Assembly: GCA_903823025.1 (NCBI GenBank)
Contig: CAIJRK010000021.1
Span: 1-45,321 of the forward strand
Origin: an uncultured beta proteobacterium
GTDB taxonomy: Bacteria; Pseudomonadota; Gammaproteobacteria; Burkholderiales; Burkholderiaceae_C
DNA: 45,321 nucleotides
Direction of reading: 5' to 3'
Made by a program: the position numbers and the translations under genes. Under the pieces are notes generated by a model, which was not told where the DNA came from, searched no databases, and saw only the letters and a program-made list of their open reading frames with translations. This document shows positions 23,397 to 30,635 of this stretch, piece by piece. Positions within the stretch are counted from its first letter, which is position 1. The number at the start of each line of letters is the position of its first letter.

Positions 23397-25132
23397 CGAA
23401 ATTGCGCGGGAAACCTCGGCCTTCAGGCCGGGAATGGATAGCGCGGCGTGCGCACAGCACACCCTTTGTTCCCGCATTCCTTTTGTGTTTGCGCTACGTG
23501 TGAATAACCATAACCGTCAGCCCGCTGCGTGATACGACAGTGCTTGTGTGAAATGCCCTGAACAGTCGCCGCACCTGCGACGCCTGTTTGAATGTTGAAA
23601 CGGCCTGAGAGTCGAATCGCCACCCGGCCTTTATGCGTGCCTTTTTTGACGCCTTTGGGCACGGTGGCGATCACCATGTCGCCGGTTTTGAAGCCGAACG
23701 CTGTTTTTTGATTGGTGAGATAAGTGCGGGGGAATCCGTACTTATCCAAGCGTGTTTTGCAACGTGAGCCGCGTCCGCTGCAGGTCACGCGCAGCGTGGG
23801 GGCGTTTGTTTTTTGGACGGCTTGCACCTGTCCGACGCAAGCGGCATCGAGCGCGTGGGTCTTGGGAATATTCAGGCGAGAGCGGTTGTATTTGGTCTGG
23901 CCGCCCGTTCCTGTTTTCACTGGCAGATTTGTTTGCTTGAGTGCGTTGAACAAAGTCCAGCGCGTGGTGTTGACGGCGGCTGCATCATGCAGCGGCGCTT
24001 TGGCTTGTTTCAGTATTTTTGCCAAACGTTTGGGGTCTTTGGCCAGAAAGTCCTTGACGTCCTGTGCGCTTTTTTTCTGATTGCAGGCTTGGCAGGCGAG
24101 CGTTAAATTCGAAATCCGGTTGGTGCCGCCAGCGGCTTTGGGGTGGATGTGTTCCATTTGCAAAGGCACTTCGGTAGCATCACAGTAAGCGCAAGTGCGG
24201 TTGAATTTTTCAAGCAAATACTCACGAACTTCGTAACCGGCCAGGGTGCCTTGTTGGTATTCAGCCCCCGAGATTTCCGGGTTCTGCATCTTTTGCATAT
24301 CAAAGCGCACCAGTTCCTGCGCCAAGTGCGTGATCGGAGCGAGGCGACACAAGCGCTTCACCTGCGTCATGGTCGTTTCAACCCGGTGGTTCAAACTGGG
24401 CGCAAGCCAGCCTTTGGGTTTTGGACGGTTGCTGAAACGCGGTGCGCGGTAACGCAGGTTGGCACTGCGACGACGCCGACGCATGGCCGAGCGTGCGCCA
24501 AGCGACTTCTTGATGGTGGCACCTCGATGCACCAACTCCATCAAGAATTGGATGTGCATCGTGGGCTGAATTTCCCCGGTGGTCACATCCACTGTTTTAG
24601 CAACGCGGCAAACGGCCACCCCCGTCGTCTTGCTGCCCGGATCAAGCGACAAACGTAGCGGTTGAAAGACACAGTCTGCAACCAGTCGGTCAACGAGCCG
24701 GATACAAAAAGGAAACAGCTTGTGAACACGCGCACGGCGAGATTCAAGCAACTTGCGCGCTCGCTTCTCGCTGCACGGCATCAAAGGCCGTCCTTTCTTG
24801 TCCAACACTAAAACTGCCACGTTCAATCCTTTTCGTTAAAAATATTCCTTACGGAACCTTGTGACGAAAGACTTTCGTCTTCGCTCTCCTCGACCATGTT
24901 GCCGACCGGTTTGCTCTTTTTAAAGAGAGCCACCGCACCCCGTTTCGTGCTTACCCTAAGCGTGTCTGCTGATGCGGTTTCAAGAGGGCAGGACTGGAGA
25001 AGCATCCTGCCGTTGGTCTGAGAACCTGTAGGCAACGTAGATTGGTTTTTAAATTCCTTTCTTGGTCTGGTCAACCTGGGCTTGCAAGACTTTCGCCTTT
25101 CAAGCCCCGTCATTTAGGACGGGGTGGTTGAC
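23397..25132 (-). mobile_element. IscB (ISC/HEARO-type) element
   Basis: The compact element of about 1.74 kb contains an omega-type RNA and iscB, with no TnpA transposase. The left end is placed at about 25132, where the closing stem of the RNA starts. The right end is placed between the iscB stop, which lies inside a hairpin (CCCGGCC with GGCCGAGG, minus strand), and the ATGA of the DUF3305 start codon at 23396. HEARO elements are known to sit next to ATGA or GTGA, which agrees. Boundaries are inferred, as there are no terminal inverted repeats or target duplications to measure. Confidence 0.65.
23423..24820 (-). CDS. iscB: RNA-guided endonuclease IscB
   Basis: The 465-residue protein is of the family ancestral to Cas9. 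In order it has the PLMP domain (residues 12-15, then CSEKRARKLLESRRARV), RuvC-I SLDPGSKTTGVAV (Asp60), the Arg-rich bridge helix ARSAMRRRRRSANLRYRAPR (about 109-128), and RuvC-II QELVRFDMQ (Glu169). The HNH domain follows, with CAYC (about 210-213), EHIHPKAAGGTNRISNL (His224 and His226) and CQACNQKK. RuvC-III comes last, IPKTHALDAACVG (His322, Asp325). All these residues are present, so both nuclease sites look intact. I chose GTG 24818-24820 with AAGGA upstream; an in-frame TTG two codons earlier is possible. It would use the RNA encoded directly upstream to cut DNA at the element's donor site. Confidence 0.93.
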   Translation of the reverse strand: MAVLVLDKKGRPLMPCSEKRARKLLESRRARVHKLFPFCIRLVDRLVADCVFQPLRLSLDPGSKTTGVAVCRVAKTVDVTTGEIQPTMHIQFLMELVHRGATIKKSLGARSAMRRRRRSANLRYRAPRFSNRPKPKGWLAPSLNHRVETTMTQVKRLCRLAPITHLAQELVRFDMQKMQNPEISGAEYQQGTLAGYEVREYLLEKFNRTCAYCDATEVPLQMEHIHPKAAGGTNRISNLTLACQACNQKKSAQDVKDFLAKDPKRLAKILKQAKAPLHDAAAVNTTRWTLFNALKQTNLPVKTGTGGQTKYNRSRLNIPKTHALDAACVGQVQAVQKTNAPTLRVTCSGRGSRCKTRLDKYGFPRTYLTNQKTAFGFKTGDMVIATVPKGVKKGTHKGRVAIRLSGRFNIQTGVAGAATVQGISHKHCRITQRADGYGYSHVAQTQKECGNKGCAVRTPRYPFPA

Positions 25133-25148
25133 AAGTGGCAAACAATGT
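24821..25148 (-). ncRNA. omega RNA (HEARO-type) with candidate 5' guide
   Basis: The region just 5' of iscB folds into many stems; coordinates are on the plus strand. A closing stem of 7 bp pairs 25126-25132 with 25070-25076. It encloses the hairpin CCCCGTC/GACGGGG (25105-25111 with 25118-25124) and an alternative GGGCTTG/CAAGCCC pairing (25078-25084 with 25101-25107). Further stems are GGCAGGA/TCCTGCC (24987-24993 with 25005-25011), GCTCTTT/AAAGAG (24913-24919 with 24922-24927), a perfect 17-base palindrome (24863-24879) and, just before iscB, TTCC-GTAA-GGAA with a GNRA loop (24846-24857). In IscB systems the guide is the host DNA 5' of this scaffold; here the 16 bases would be ACATTGTTTGCCACTT (25133-25148, minus strand). 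Confidence 0.75.
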
Positions 25149-25244
25149 AATGGATTAGCAAAAATCGCGTGCCGGGCGGGTTATGTCCCCGTCCTCATTA
25201 CGCAAGCAGCTCTTGAAATGAGCGCGATTGATGGCGCAGATAAC

Positions 25245-25694
25245 TCAGGTAGATTGGCTCTGCGAAGCGTGCTTGGCTTCCCACCCTCTGCAAGCCAGGC
25301 CCACAACGATGGGAATTGGCTTGCTGCCGGTGCGGTAGTGCGCAATCATGCGCCGCGTCATACCCAGCGATTCGGCCGCGACGGTGAGCGACAGGTGGTT
25401 GCGCGCCATCCAGGCTTCAAATTCGCTGGCAGTGGGCAAGTCGGCTTGTTCCCGACTCAGTTCGTAAAGACGGTCAGCGCCTAGGTCAAGTCCACCCGGC
25501 CAGCCGATGCCGTGGCCCCATTCGTCACGCGCCATCCGGGCAAAAAAGGCCGGGTCAGCCAGTTCGGCAAAGGCTGTATTGCGTTTGGGCAAGTCGGCGA
25601 GGTTGACATTCAAAGTCTCGCCAGTGCTCCAAGCCAGCTCGATAACGTTTGGCGAGAGTACGCGGGCAGCTTGAATGTTGGGTGGGTTTTTCAT
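25245..25694 (-). CDS. DUF2442 protein with C-terminal helix-turn-helix
   Basis: The 149-residue protein has two parts. The first 80 residues are a DUF2442-type domain (VLSPNVIELAWSTGETLNVN, then LADLPKRNTAFAELADPAFF). The C-terminal part is a helix-turn-helix of about 45 residues, LSLTVAAESLGMTRRMIAHY. AGGAGG precedes ATG 25692-25694, an excellent ribosome-binding site. DUF2442 genes often sit in small toxin-antitoxin-like pairs with DUF4160, but no partner gene is visible here. The strong upstream promoter carries a palindrome, so the protein may repress itself. The DNA-binding function is inferred from the HTH only. Confidence 0.75.
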   Translation of the reverse strand: MKNPPNIQAARVLSPNVIELAWSTGETLNVNLADLPKRNTAFAELADPAFFARMARDEWGHGIGWPGGLDLGADRLYELSREQADLPTASEFEAWMARNHLSLTVAAESLGMTRRMIAHYRTGSKPIPIVVGLACRGWEAKHASQSQST

Positions 25695-25788
25695 GGATTT
25701 AACCTCCTGTATTCGTTAAATAGTTCATCACGATGCGTTGACCCGTATGGCCCAGTCGTTCTCTTTGTGCATGATTGGCATGGAGGCC

Positions 25789-25817
25789 ATTGTAGTGAAA
25801 TGGTTACACCATTTCAA
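25789..25817 (-). promoter_or_regulatory. sigma-70 promoter with operator palindrome before the DUF2442-HTH gene
   Basis: On the minus strand TTGAAA (25812-25817) and TACAAT (25789-25794) are separated by exactly 17 bases. A perfect palindrome with 8-bp arms GAAATGGT (25797-25804) and ACCATTTC (25808-25815) fills the spacer and the -35 edge. The transcript would carry a leader of nearly 90 bases. An HTH autorepressor is the obvious ligand. Confidence 0.7.
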
Positions 25818-25837
25818 CAGGAAAATGCCGAGCGCTT

Positions 25838-26323
25838 TCAGGCAGACTTCGCCGCTTTCCTCATCCGATCCATTTTCGGTTTCATGTAAAAACTCATAAA
25901 CAAGCCGATGAGCATCCCGGCTGGCAATGACCGACTGAAAGCGGTCCACCAGAATGAGCCCAATGCGCTGTCCCAGGGGTGACTGGTCAAGGTGACAGCC
26001 AACGCCAGCACCGTCTCGATCGCGCAAGCGGTCAGCAAAGCCACCACGAGTTTGCGCCCCATCCAATGCACGACAGCGAGCACGCGATCAACCAACCTTT
26101 CCATGGCCCCGATGCACAACAAAACCAGAGGAAGAATCACCAAACTTGTGATGAAGTTGCGTCCCCACTTTGAGAAAAATTCATCGCCAAATCCGACGTT
26201 GGCCCATGTCATGATGGCGCTCAGAATCAACGCAACAGTGGGAAGGATGAGCACATCAATAGGAATTTTTCGCATCATGCGGAAAAAAGATTTGGGAATC
26301 GCGCTGGAGCTTCGAGTGTTCAT
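25838..26323 (-). CDS. DUF2798-family membrane protein
   Basis: The 161-residue protein has four predicted membrane helices arranged as two similar halves: VLILPTVALILSAIMTWANV and FITSLVILPLVLLCIGAM, then LVVALLTACAIETVLALAV and SLPAGMLIGLFMSFYMKP. Each half resembles a DUF2798 repeat. I set the start at ATG 26321-26323; a longer frame from 26350 would enter the shared operator region. It is divergent from a MarR-type regulator, an arrangement in which the regulator usually controls the membrane protein. Transport or envelope function is possible but not shown. Confidence 0.75.
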   Translation of the reverse strand: MNTRSSSAIPKSFFRMMRKIPIDVLILPTVALILSAIMTWANVGFGDEFFSKWGRNFITSLVILPLVLLCIGAMERLVDRVLAVVHWMGRKLVVALLTACAIETVLALAVTLTSHPWDSALGSFWWTAFSRSLPAGMLIGLFMSFYMKPKMDRMRKAAKSA

Positions 26324-26336
26324 GATTGATAAAATA

Positions 26337-26379
26337 GTTGACAACAGCAACAGTATAACTTTTAGTTGACATAATCAAC
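26337..26379. promoter_or_regulatory. paired GTTG/CAAC sites between marR and the DUF2798 gene
   Basis: Two inverted repeats occur in the 68-base divergent region: GTTG-A-CAAC (26337-26345) and GTTGA-CATAA-TCAAC (26365-26379). Both share the GTTGA/TCAAC half-site. They are good candidates for MarR dimer sites controlling both genes. Confidence 0.55.
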
Positions 26380-26391
26380 AACAAATCCACC

Positions 26392-26868
26392 ATGACCCAA
26401 AACCCCCGTCAGGCTGGCGATAGCGCCTCCGCCCTTTCCACCTTCGTGGCGTTCATGACCTTGTTCGGGAGCACCCAACAGGTCTTGAAATACCGGATGC
26501 AAGATGAAGCAGAGCAAGGGCTGGGGCCGCTTCATTTGCGCGCTCTGTGCTTATGTCTGCGCAACCCCGAAGGGACACAGCAGCAGTTGGTGCAACACAT
26601 GGGGCGGGACAAGGGACAGATCGCGCGCCTGATTCGTGAACTGGAGGAGCGTCATTTTCTCGTGCGCACCCCGGACGAGCGTGACCGGCGAGTTTGGCGG
26701 TTGACGGTGACCCCCGAAGGCGAAGAGAAATGTCAGTGGTTCTCGGCCATCGAGGCGAAATTGGCAACGGACATGTTCGGTGATCTCAAGGTCAAAGAAC
26801 GCGCGAAGTTAGAACACTTGTTGAGTGAACTTCGAGCGCGAATCAACGTAACAACTGAAGAAAATTGA
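26392..26868 (+). CDS. MarR-family transcriptional regulator
   Basis: The 158-residue product has the standard MarR size. The winged-helix domain spans about residues 42-125. Its recognition helix region reads TQQQLVQHMGRDKGQIARLI, followed by RELEERHFLVRT and the wing PDERDRRVWRLTVTPEGEE, whose D-x-R-x-R-x-W/x-L-T pattern is diagnostic. The flanking helices form the dimer interface. It is divergent from the DUF2798 gene and 28 bases upstream of the type IIG enzyme gene, so it could also influence that gene. Ligand unknown. Confidence 0.9.
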   Translation: MTQNPRQAGDSASALSTFVAFMTLFGSTQQVLKYRMQDEAEQGLGPLHLRALCLCLRNPEGTQQQLVQHMGRDKGQIARLIRELEERHFLVRTPDERDRRVWRLTVTPEGEEKCQWFSAIEAKLATDMFGDLKVKERAKLEHLLSELRARINVTTEEN

Positions 26869-26896
26869 AAACCCCCCGCTCGCTATCATTCCCCGC

Positions 26897-29800
26897 ATGG
26901 GAATTCACAACAACATCAACATGCCGCCCCTGTCCGACACGCAGGCCACAGCGCAGGCCGCCGCCCTCGCTTTCATCACCCGCTGGCAACACAACACCGC
27001 CTCCGAACTGGCCACCGCGCAAAGCTTTGTTATCGACTTGTGCGCGCTGCTGGGGGTTGACAAGCCGCACCCCACGCCTGAACAGGATTACATGTTTGAG
27101 CGCCCGGTTACCTTCAACCACGGCGACGGCACCACCAGCCCCGGGCGCATTGACTGCTACAAGCGCGGCCATTTTGTGCTCGAAGCCAAAAAGCTCAAGA
27201 CCGGCACGCACACCAAAGGGTTTGACAATGGCCTGCTGCGCGCCCACAAACAAGGCGAAGGCTACGCCCGTGCATTGCCCGCCGCCGAAGGCCGTCCGCC
27301 CTTCATATTGGTGGTGGACGTAGGCACGGTGATCGAAGTCTTTGCCGAATTCAGCTTGAGCGGGGGCACCTACATGGCGTTTCCAGACCCGCGCCGCCAC
27401 CGCCTGCTACTCGCCGATTTGGCCCGCCCTGAAATTCGCCAGCGTTTGCGCCAGATTTGGCTGGCACCCGACAGCCTGAACCCCGCACGCATCAGCGCCG
27501 AAGTCACCCGCGAGGTCGCTCAACTGCTCGCGCAACTCGCCAAATCGCTTGAAACGAATCCCGTCAAAACGGCGCAAGCGACGCCTGAAATAGTCGCGGC
27601 ATTCCTGACGCGCTGCCTGTTCAGCATGTTTGCCGAAGACGTGGAATTGCTGCCCAAAGGCGCTTTCATCAGCCTGCTGAAAACCCACCGCGACGCCCCC
27701 GCCACGCTGCAACACATGCTGCGCATTCTCTGGGCCGACATGGACATCGGCGGTTTCAGCGCGGCGCTGACCGGGCCGGTACTCAAATTCAACGGCAAAT
27801 TGTTCAAAAACAGCGCCGCTGACGGCTACAGCCTGTTGCTGCTGCCCGCGCAAATCGACCTGCTCATCCAAGCCGCGCAAGCCAACTGGCGCGAGGTCGA
27901 ACCCGCTATTTTTGGCACCTTGCTGGAGCGGGCGCTTGACCCCGCCGAGCGCCACGCTTTGGGCGCGCACTACACGCCGCGCGCCTATGTTGAGCGGCTG
28001 GTGTTGCCCGCCGTCATTGAGCCGTTGCGCGCGGACTGGGCCAATGCGCAAGCCGCCGCGTTAATGCTCGCGCATGAGGCCGCCGAGCTAGAAGCCGCGC
28101 CCGTCGAGGTCAAGCGAAAGTCCGACTTTGCCAGCGCCGACCGGCACGCCAGAGCCGTGCGTGAAAAATGGCGTGACGCCCGCCAGTTGGTGAAAGATTT
28201 TCATCACCAGCTTTGCACCGTGCGGGTGTTGGACCCGGCCTGCGGAAGCGGCAATTTCTTGTACGTCACGCTGGAACATTTGAAGCGCCTTGAAGGCGAA
28301 GTGCTCAACCAGTTAGCCGATTTGGGCGAGTCGCAAGACGCGCTGGCGTTCCGTGGCGAAACGGTGACGCTGCAACAGTTGCGCGGCATTGAACTCAACG
28401 AACGCGCCGCCGCGCTGGCCGAGTTGGTGTTGTGGATTGGCTATTTGCAGTGGCACATTCGCACCCAGGGCAACGCCGCCGTGGCCGAACCCGTGGTTCA
28501 CGATTACGGCAACATCGAGTGCCGCGATGCCGTGCTGGCGTGGCGTGAGCAAACGCCAGCTTATGACGCCGAAGGGCAATTGCTCACACGCTGGGATGGG
28601 GTGACGCTGAAAACGCATCCAGTCACGGGAGCTTGGGTGCCCGATGAGGCGGCTCAGGTGCCGCAGTGGCATTACCTGAATCCGTGTCAGGCGGTGTGGC
28701 CGCCAGCGGAATTTATCGTGGGCAATCCGCCGTTTATTGGGGCGGCTACGATGCGCGCCGCGTTGGGCGATGGCTATGTGGAGGCGTTACGCGGGGTGTG
28801 CAAAGACGTGCCGGAGAGCGCCGATTTTGTGATGTATTGGTGGGCGCACGCGGCGGCTTTGGTCGGGCGTGGGCAGGCGCGGCGATTTGGGTTGATCACG
28901 ACCAACAGTCTGCGCCAGACTTTTAACCGGCGAGTGGTGCAGGCGGCGCTGGAGGGCGAAAGCGCGCTGTCGTTGGTGTTCGCGATTGCCGACCATCCTT
29001 GGGTGGACAGTGCCAACGGCGCGGCGGTGCGCATTGCCATGACGGTGGCCGCACGGGCCAACCCGACCGAGAATTTGGAGGCGGATTCCGACTGGGGACG
29101 ATTGTTGACCGTGACCGGCGAAGAAACCGGCGCGTTCGGCGAAGTCGATGTGACTTTGAGGGAGCGAACCGGGCTGATTCATGCCGATTTGAGCATCGGG
29201 GCCAACGTCACCGAGGCGAAACCTTTACAGGCTAACGAAAACCTCAGCAACCGGGGTGTTCAACTCTTTGGGGCCGGATTTATTGTGACGCCAGAAGAAG
29301 CCGCTGCCTTGCTGCCAGCGCATCCGCAAGCGCCGACACACTACATCCTGCGCGACTACCGCAATGGCCGCGACCTGACCGACGCACCGCGAGGCGTCAA
29401 AGTCATCGACGCCTTCGGTCTGAGCGCCGATCAACTGCGCAGCCAGCACCCCGCCGTGTACCAATGGCTACTGGAGCGTGTCAAACCGGAGCGCGACCAG
29501 AACAACCGCGCCACTTACCGCGACAACTGGTGGATTCACGGAGAACCGCGCAAAGTGATGCGCAAACAACTCGCGGGCCTGCCCCGCTATATCGCCACCG
29601 TCGAAACTGCCAAACACCGCACCTTCCAGTTTCTGGACGCCGCCATCCTGCCCGACAACAAACTGATCGCCATTGCGTCAAACGACGCCTTTCACCTGGG
29701 CGTGTTATCGAGCCGCCCGCACAGCGCGTGGGCGTTGGCGGCGGGTAGTTGGCTGGGTGTTGGCAACGACCCGGTTTACGTCAAATCCCGCTGCTTCGAG

Positions 29801-30601
29801 ACCTTCCCCTTCCCCGAAGAAGACACCGGCCTGACCCCCGAACGACGCGAAAAAATCAGCCTCCTCGCCGAACAAATCGACGCCCACCGCAAACGGGTCT
29901 CAGGGCTTCTGCCTTCAAACTCAACGGACACGCCACCCGCCACGAAAGCCGCCAAAGCAGAAAAATCCCCCACCCTGACCGCCCTCTACAACGTCCTCGA
30001 AGCCCTGCGCCAAGGCCGCCCCTTAACGGCCAAAGAAAAAACCATTCACACGCAAGGTCTGGTCAGCGTCCTCAAAGACCTGCACGACGAACTCGACACC
30101 GCCGTCCTCCAAGCCTACGGCTGGCCCGATTTGGCAAACGCCCAAGCACCAACCCCAACCCAAGATCAAGGCGAACTTCTGTCGCGCCTGGTCGCCCTCA
30201 ACGCCCGACGCGCCGCCGAAGAAGCGCAAGACACCATCCGCTGGCTACGCCCGGCCTTTCAGAACCCGCCAAAATCGCTGCCCAATCAAGAACTACCAGC
30301 GCAAATACAAACAGGACTGGCGCTGGATTTCCCCCAAGAAAACCCGCCAAAAATTGACAAGACCCCAACAACAGAAACCACGTCGGCCACCGTCCAAACC
30401 TGGCCCGCCACCTTGCCGGAACAAGTCCGCGCCGTCGCCCAAGTGCTCGAAAACAGCCCCCACCCGCTCACCCTGTCCGCACTGGAAGCCCATTTCAAAG
30501 GCCGTGGCCCCTGGAAAAAAAGCCTGCCCAAACTGCTCCAAACCCTGGAAGCCGTAGGCCGTGCGCAGCAAATGGGCGAACGTTGGCGGGGTCAGGCTTG
30601 A
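26897..30601 (+). CDS. single-chain type IIG/IIL restriction-modification enzyme (MmeI-like)
   Basis: The 1234-residue protein combines nuclease and adenine methyltransferase. The N-terminal PD-(D/E)xK-type site is GRIDCYKRGHFVLEAKKLK (Asp86, Glu96, Lys98). A helical linker follows, containing HALGAHYTPRAYVERLVLPA, then motif I VLDPACGSGNFLYV (about 444-457) and motif IV VGNPPFIGA (about 608-616), where NPPF marks an N6-adenine methylase. The target-recognition region lies at about 750-1000. The domain order matches MmeI-type enzymes, which need no separate subunit. An extra C-terminal stretch of about 230 residues ends in a winged-helix-like domain (VLENSPHPLTLSALEAHFKG). Alternative start ATG at 26921. 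No frameshifts are visible, so it looks functional. Confidence 0.88.
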   Translation: MGIHNNINMPPLSDTQATAQAAALAFITRWQHNTASELATAQSFVIDLCALLGVDKPHPTPEQDYMFERPVTFNHGDGTTSPGRIDCYKRGHFVLEAKKLKTGTHTKGFDNGLLRAHKQGEGYARALPAAEGRPPFILVVDVGTVIEVFAEFSLSGGTYMAFPDPRRHRLLLADLARPEIRQRLRQIWLAPDSLNPARISAEVTREVAQLLAQLAKSLETNPVKTAQATPEIVAAFLTRCLFSMFAEDVELLPKGAFISLLKTHRDAPATLQHMLRILWADMDIGGFSAALTGPVLKFNGKLFKNSAADGYSLLLLPAQIDLLIQAAQANWREVEPAIFGTLLERALDPAERHALGAHYTPRAYVERLVLPAVIEPLRADWANAQAAALMLAHEAAELEAAPVEVKRKSDFASADRHARAVREKWRDARQLVKDFHHQLCTVRVLDPACGSGNFLYVTLEHLKRLEGEVLNQLADLGESQDALAFRGETVTLQQLRGIELNERAAALAELVLWIGYLQWHIRTQGNAAVAEPVVHDYGNIECRDAVLAWREQTPAYDAEGQLLTRWDGVTLKTHPVTGAWVPDEAAQVPQWHYLNPCQAVWPPAEFIVGNPPFIGAATMRAALGDGYVEALRGVCKDVPESADFVMYWWAHAAALVGRGQARRFGLITTNSLRQTFNRRVVQAALEGESALSLVFAIADHPWVDSANGAAVRIAMTVAARANPTENLEADSDWGRLLTVTGEETGAFGEVDVTLRERTGLIHADLSIGANVTEAKPLQANENLSNRGVQLFGAGFIVTPEEAAALLPAHPQAPTHYILRDYRNGRDLTDAPRGVKVIDAFGLSADQLRSQHPAVYQWLLERVKPERDQNNRATYRDNWWIHGEPRKVMRKQLAGLPRYIATVETAKHRTFQFLDAAILPDNKLIAIASNDAFHLGVLSSRPHSAWALAAGSWLGVGNDPVYVKSRCFETFPFPEEDTGLTPERREKISLLAEQIDAHRKRVSGLLPSNSTDTPPATKAAKAEKSPTLTALYNVLEALRQGRPLTAKEKTIHTQGLVSVLKDLHDELDTAVLQAYGWPDLANAQAPTPTQDQGELLSRLVALNARRAAEEAQDTIRWLRPAFQNPPKSLPNQELPAQIQTGLALDFPQENPPKIDKTPTTETTSATVQTWPATLPEQVRAVAQVLENSPHPLTLSALEAHFKGRGPWKKSLPKLLQTLEAVGRAQQMGERWRGQA

Positions 30602-30609
30602 GAGGCAGA

Positions 30610-30635
30610 TTCAAACACCGCTCATGGCGTTTGAA
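30610..30635. terminator. weak hairpin between convergent genes
   Basis: TTCAAAC (30610-30616) pairs with GTTTGAA (30629-30635), with two more G-C pairs inside after one mismatch. It lies between the restriction enzyme gene and the end of fdsA and includes the fdsA stop. There is no U-tract. Confidence 0.3.

Noticed and set aside
24823..25113. 96-codon minus-strand frame just upstream of iscB
   Set aside because: It lies within the structured RNA region and has no family resemblance; the stems explain the sequence better.
25728..26066. 112-codon minus-strand frame overlapping the DUF2798 gene
   Set aside because: It is out of frame with the membrane protein, and its 3' end runs through the palindromic promoter of the next gene.
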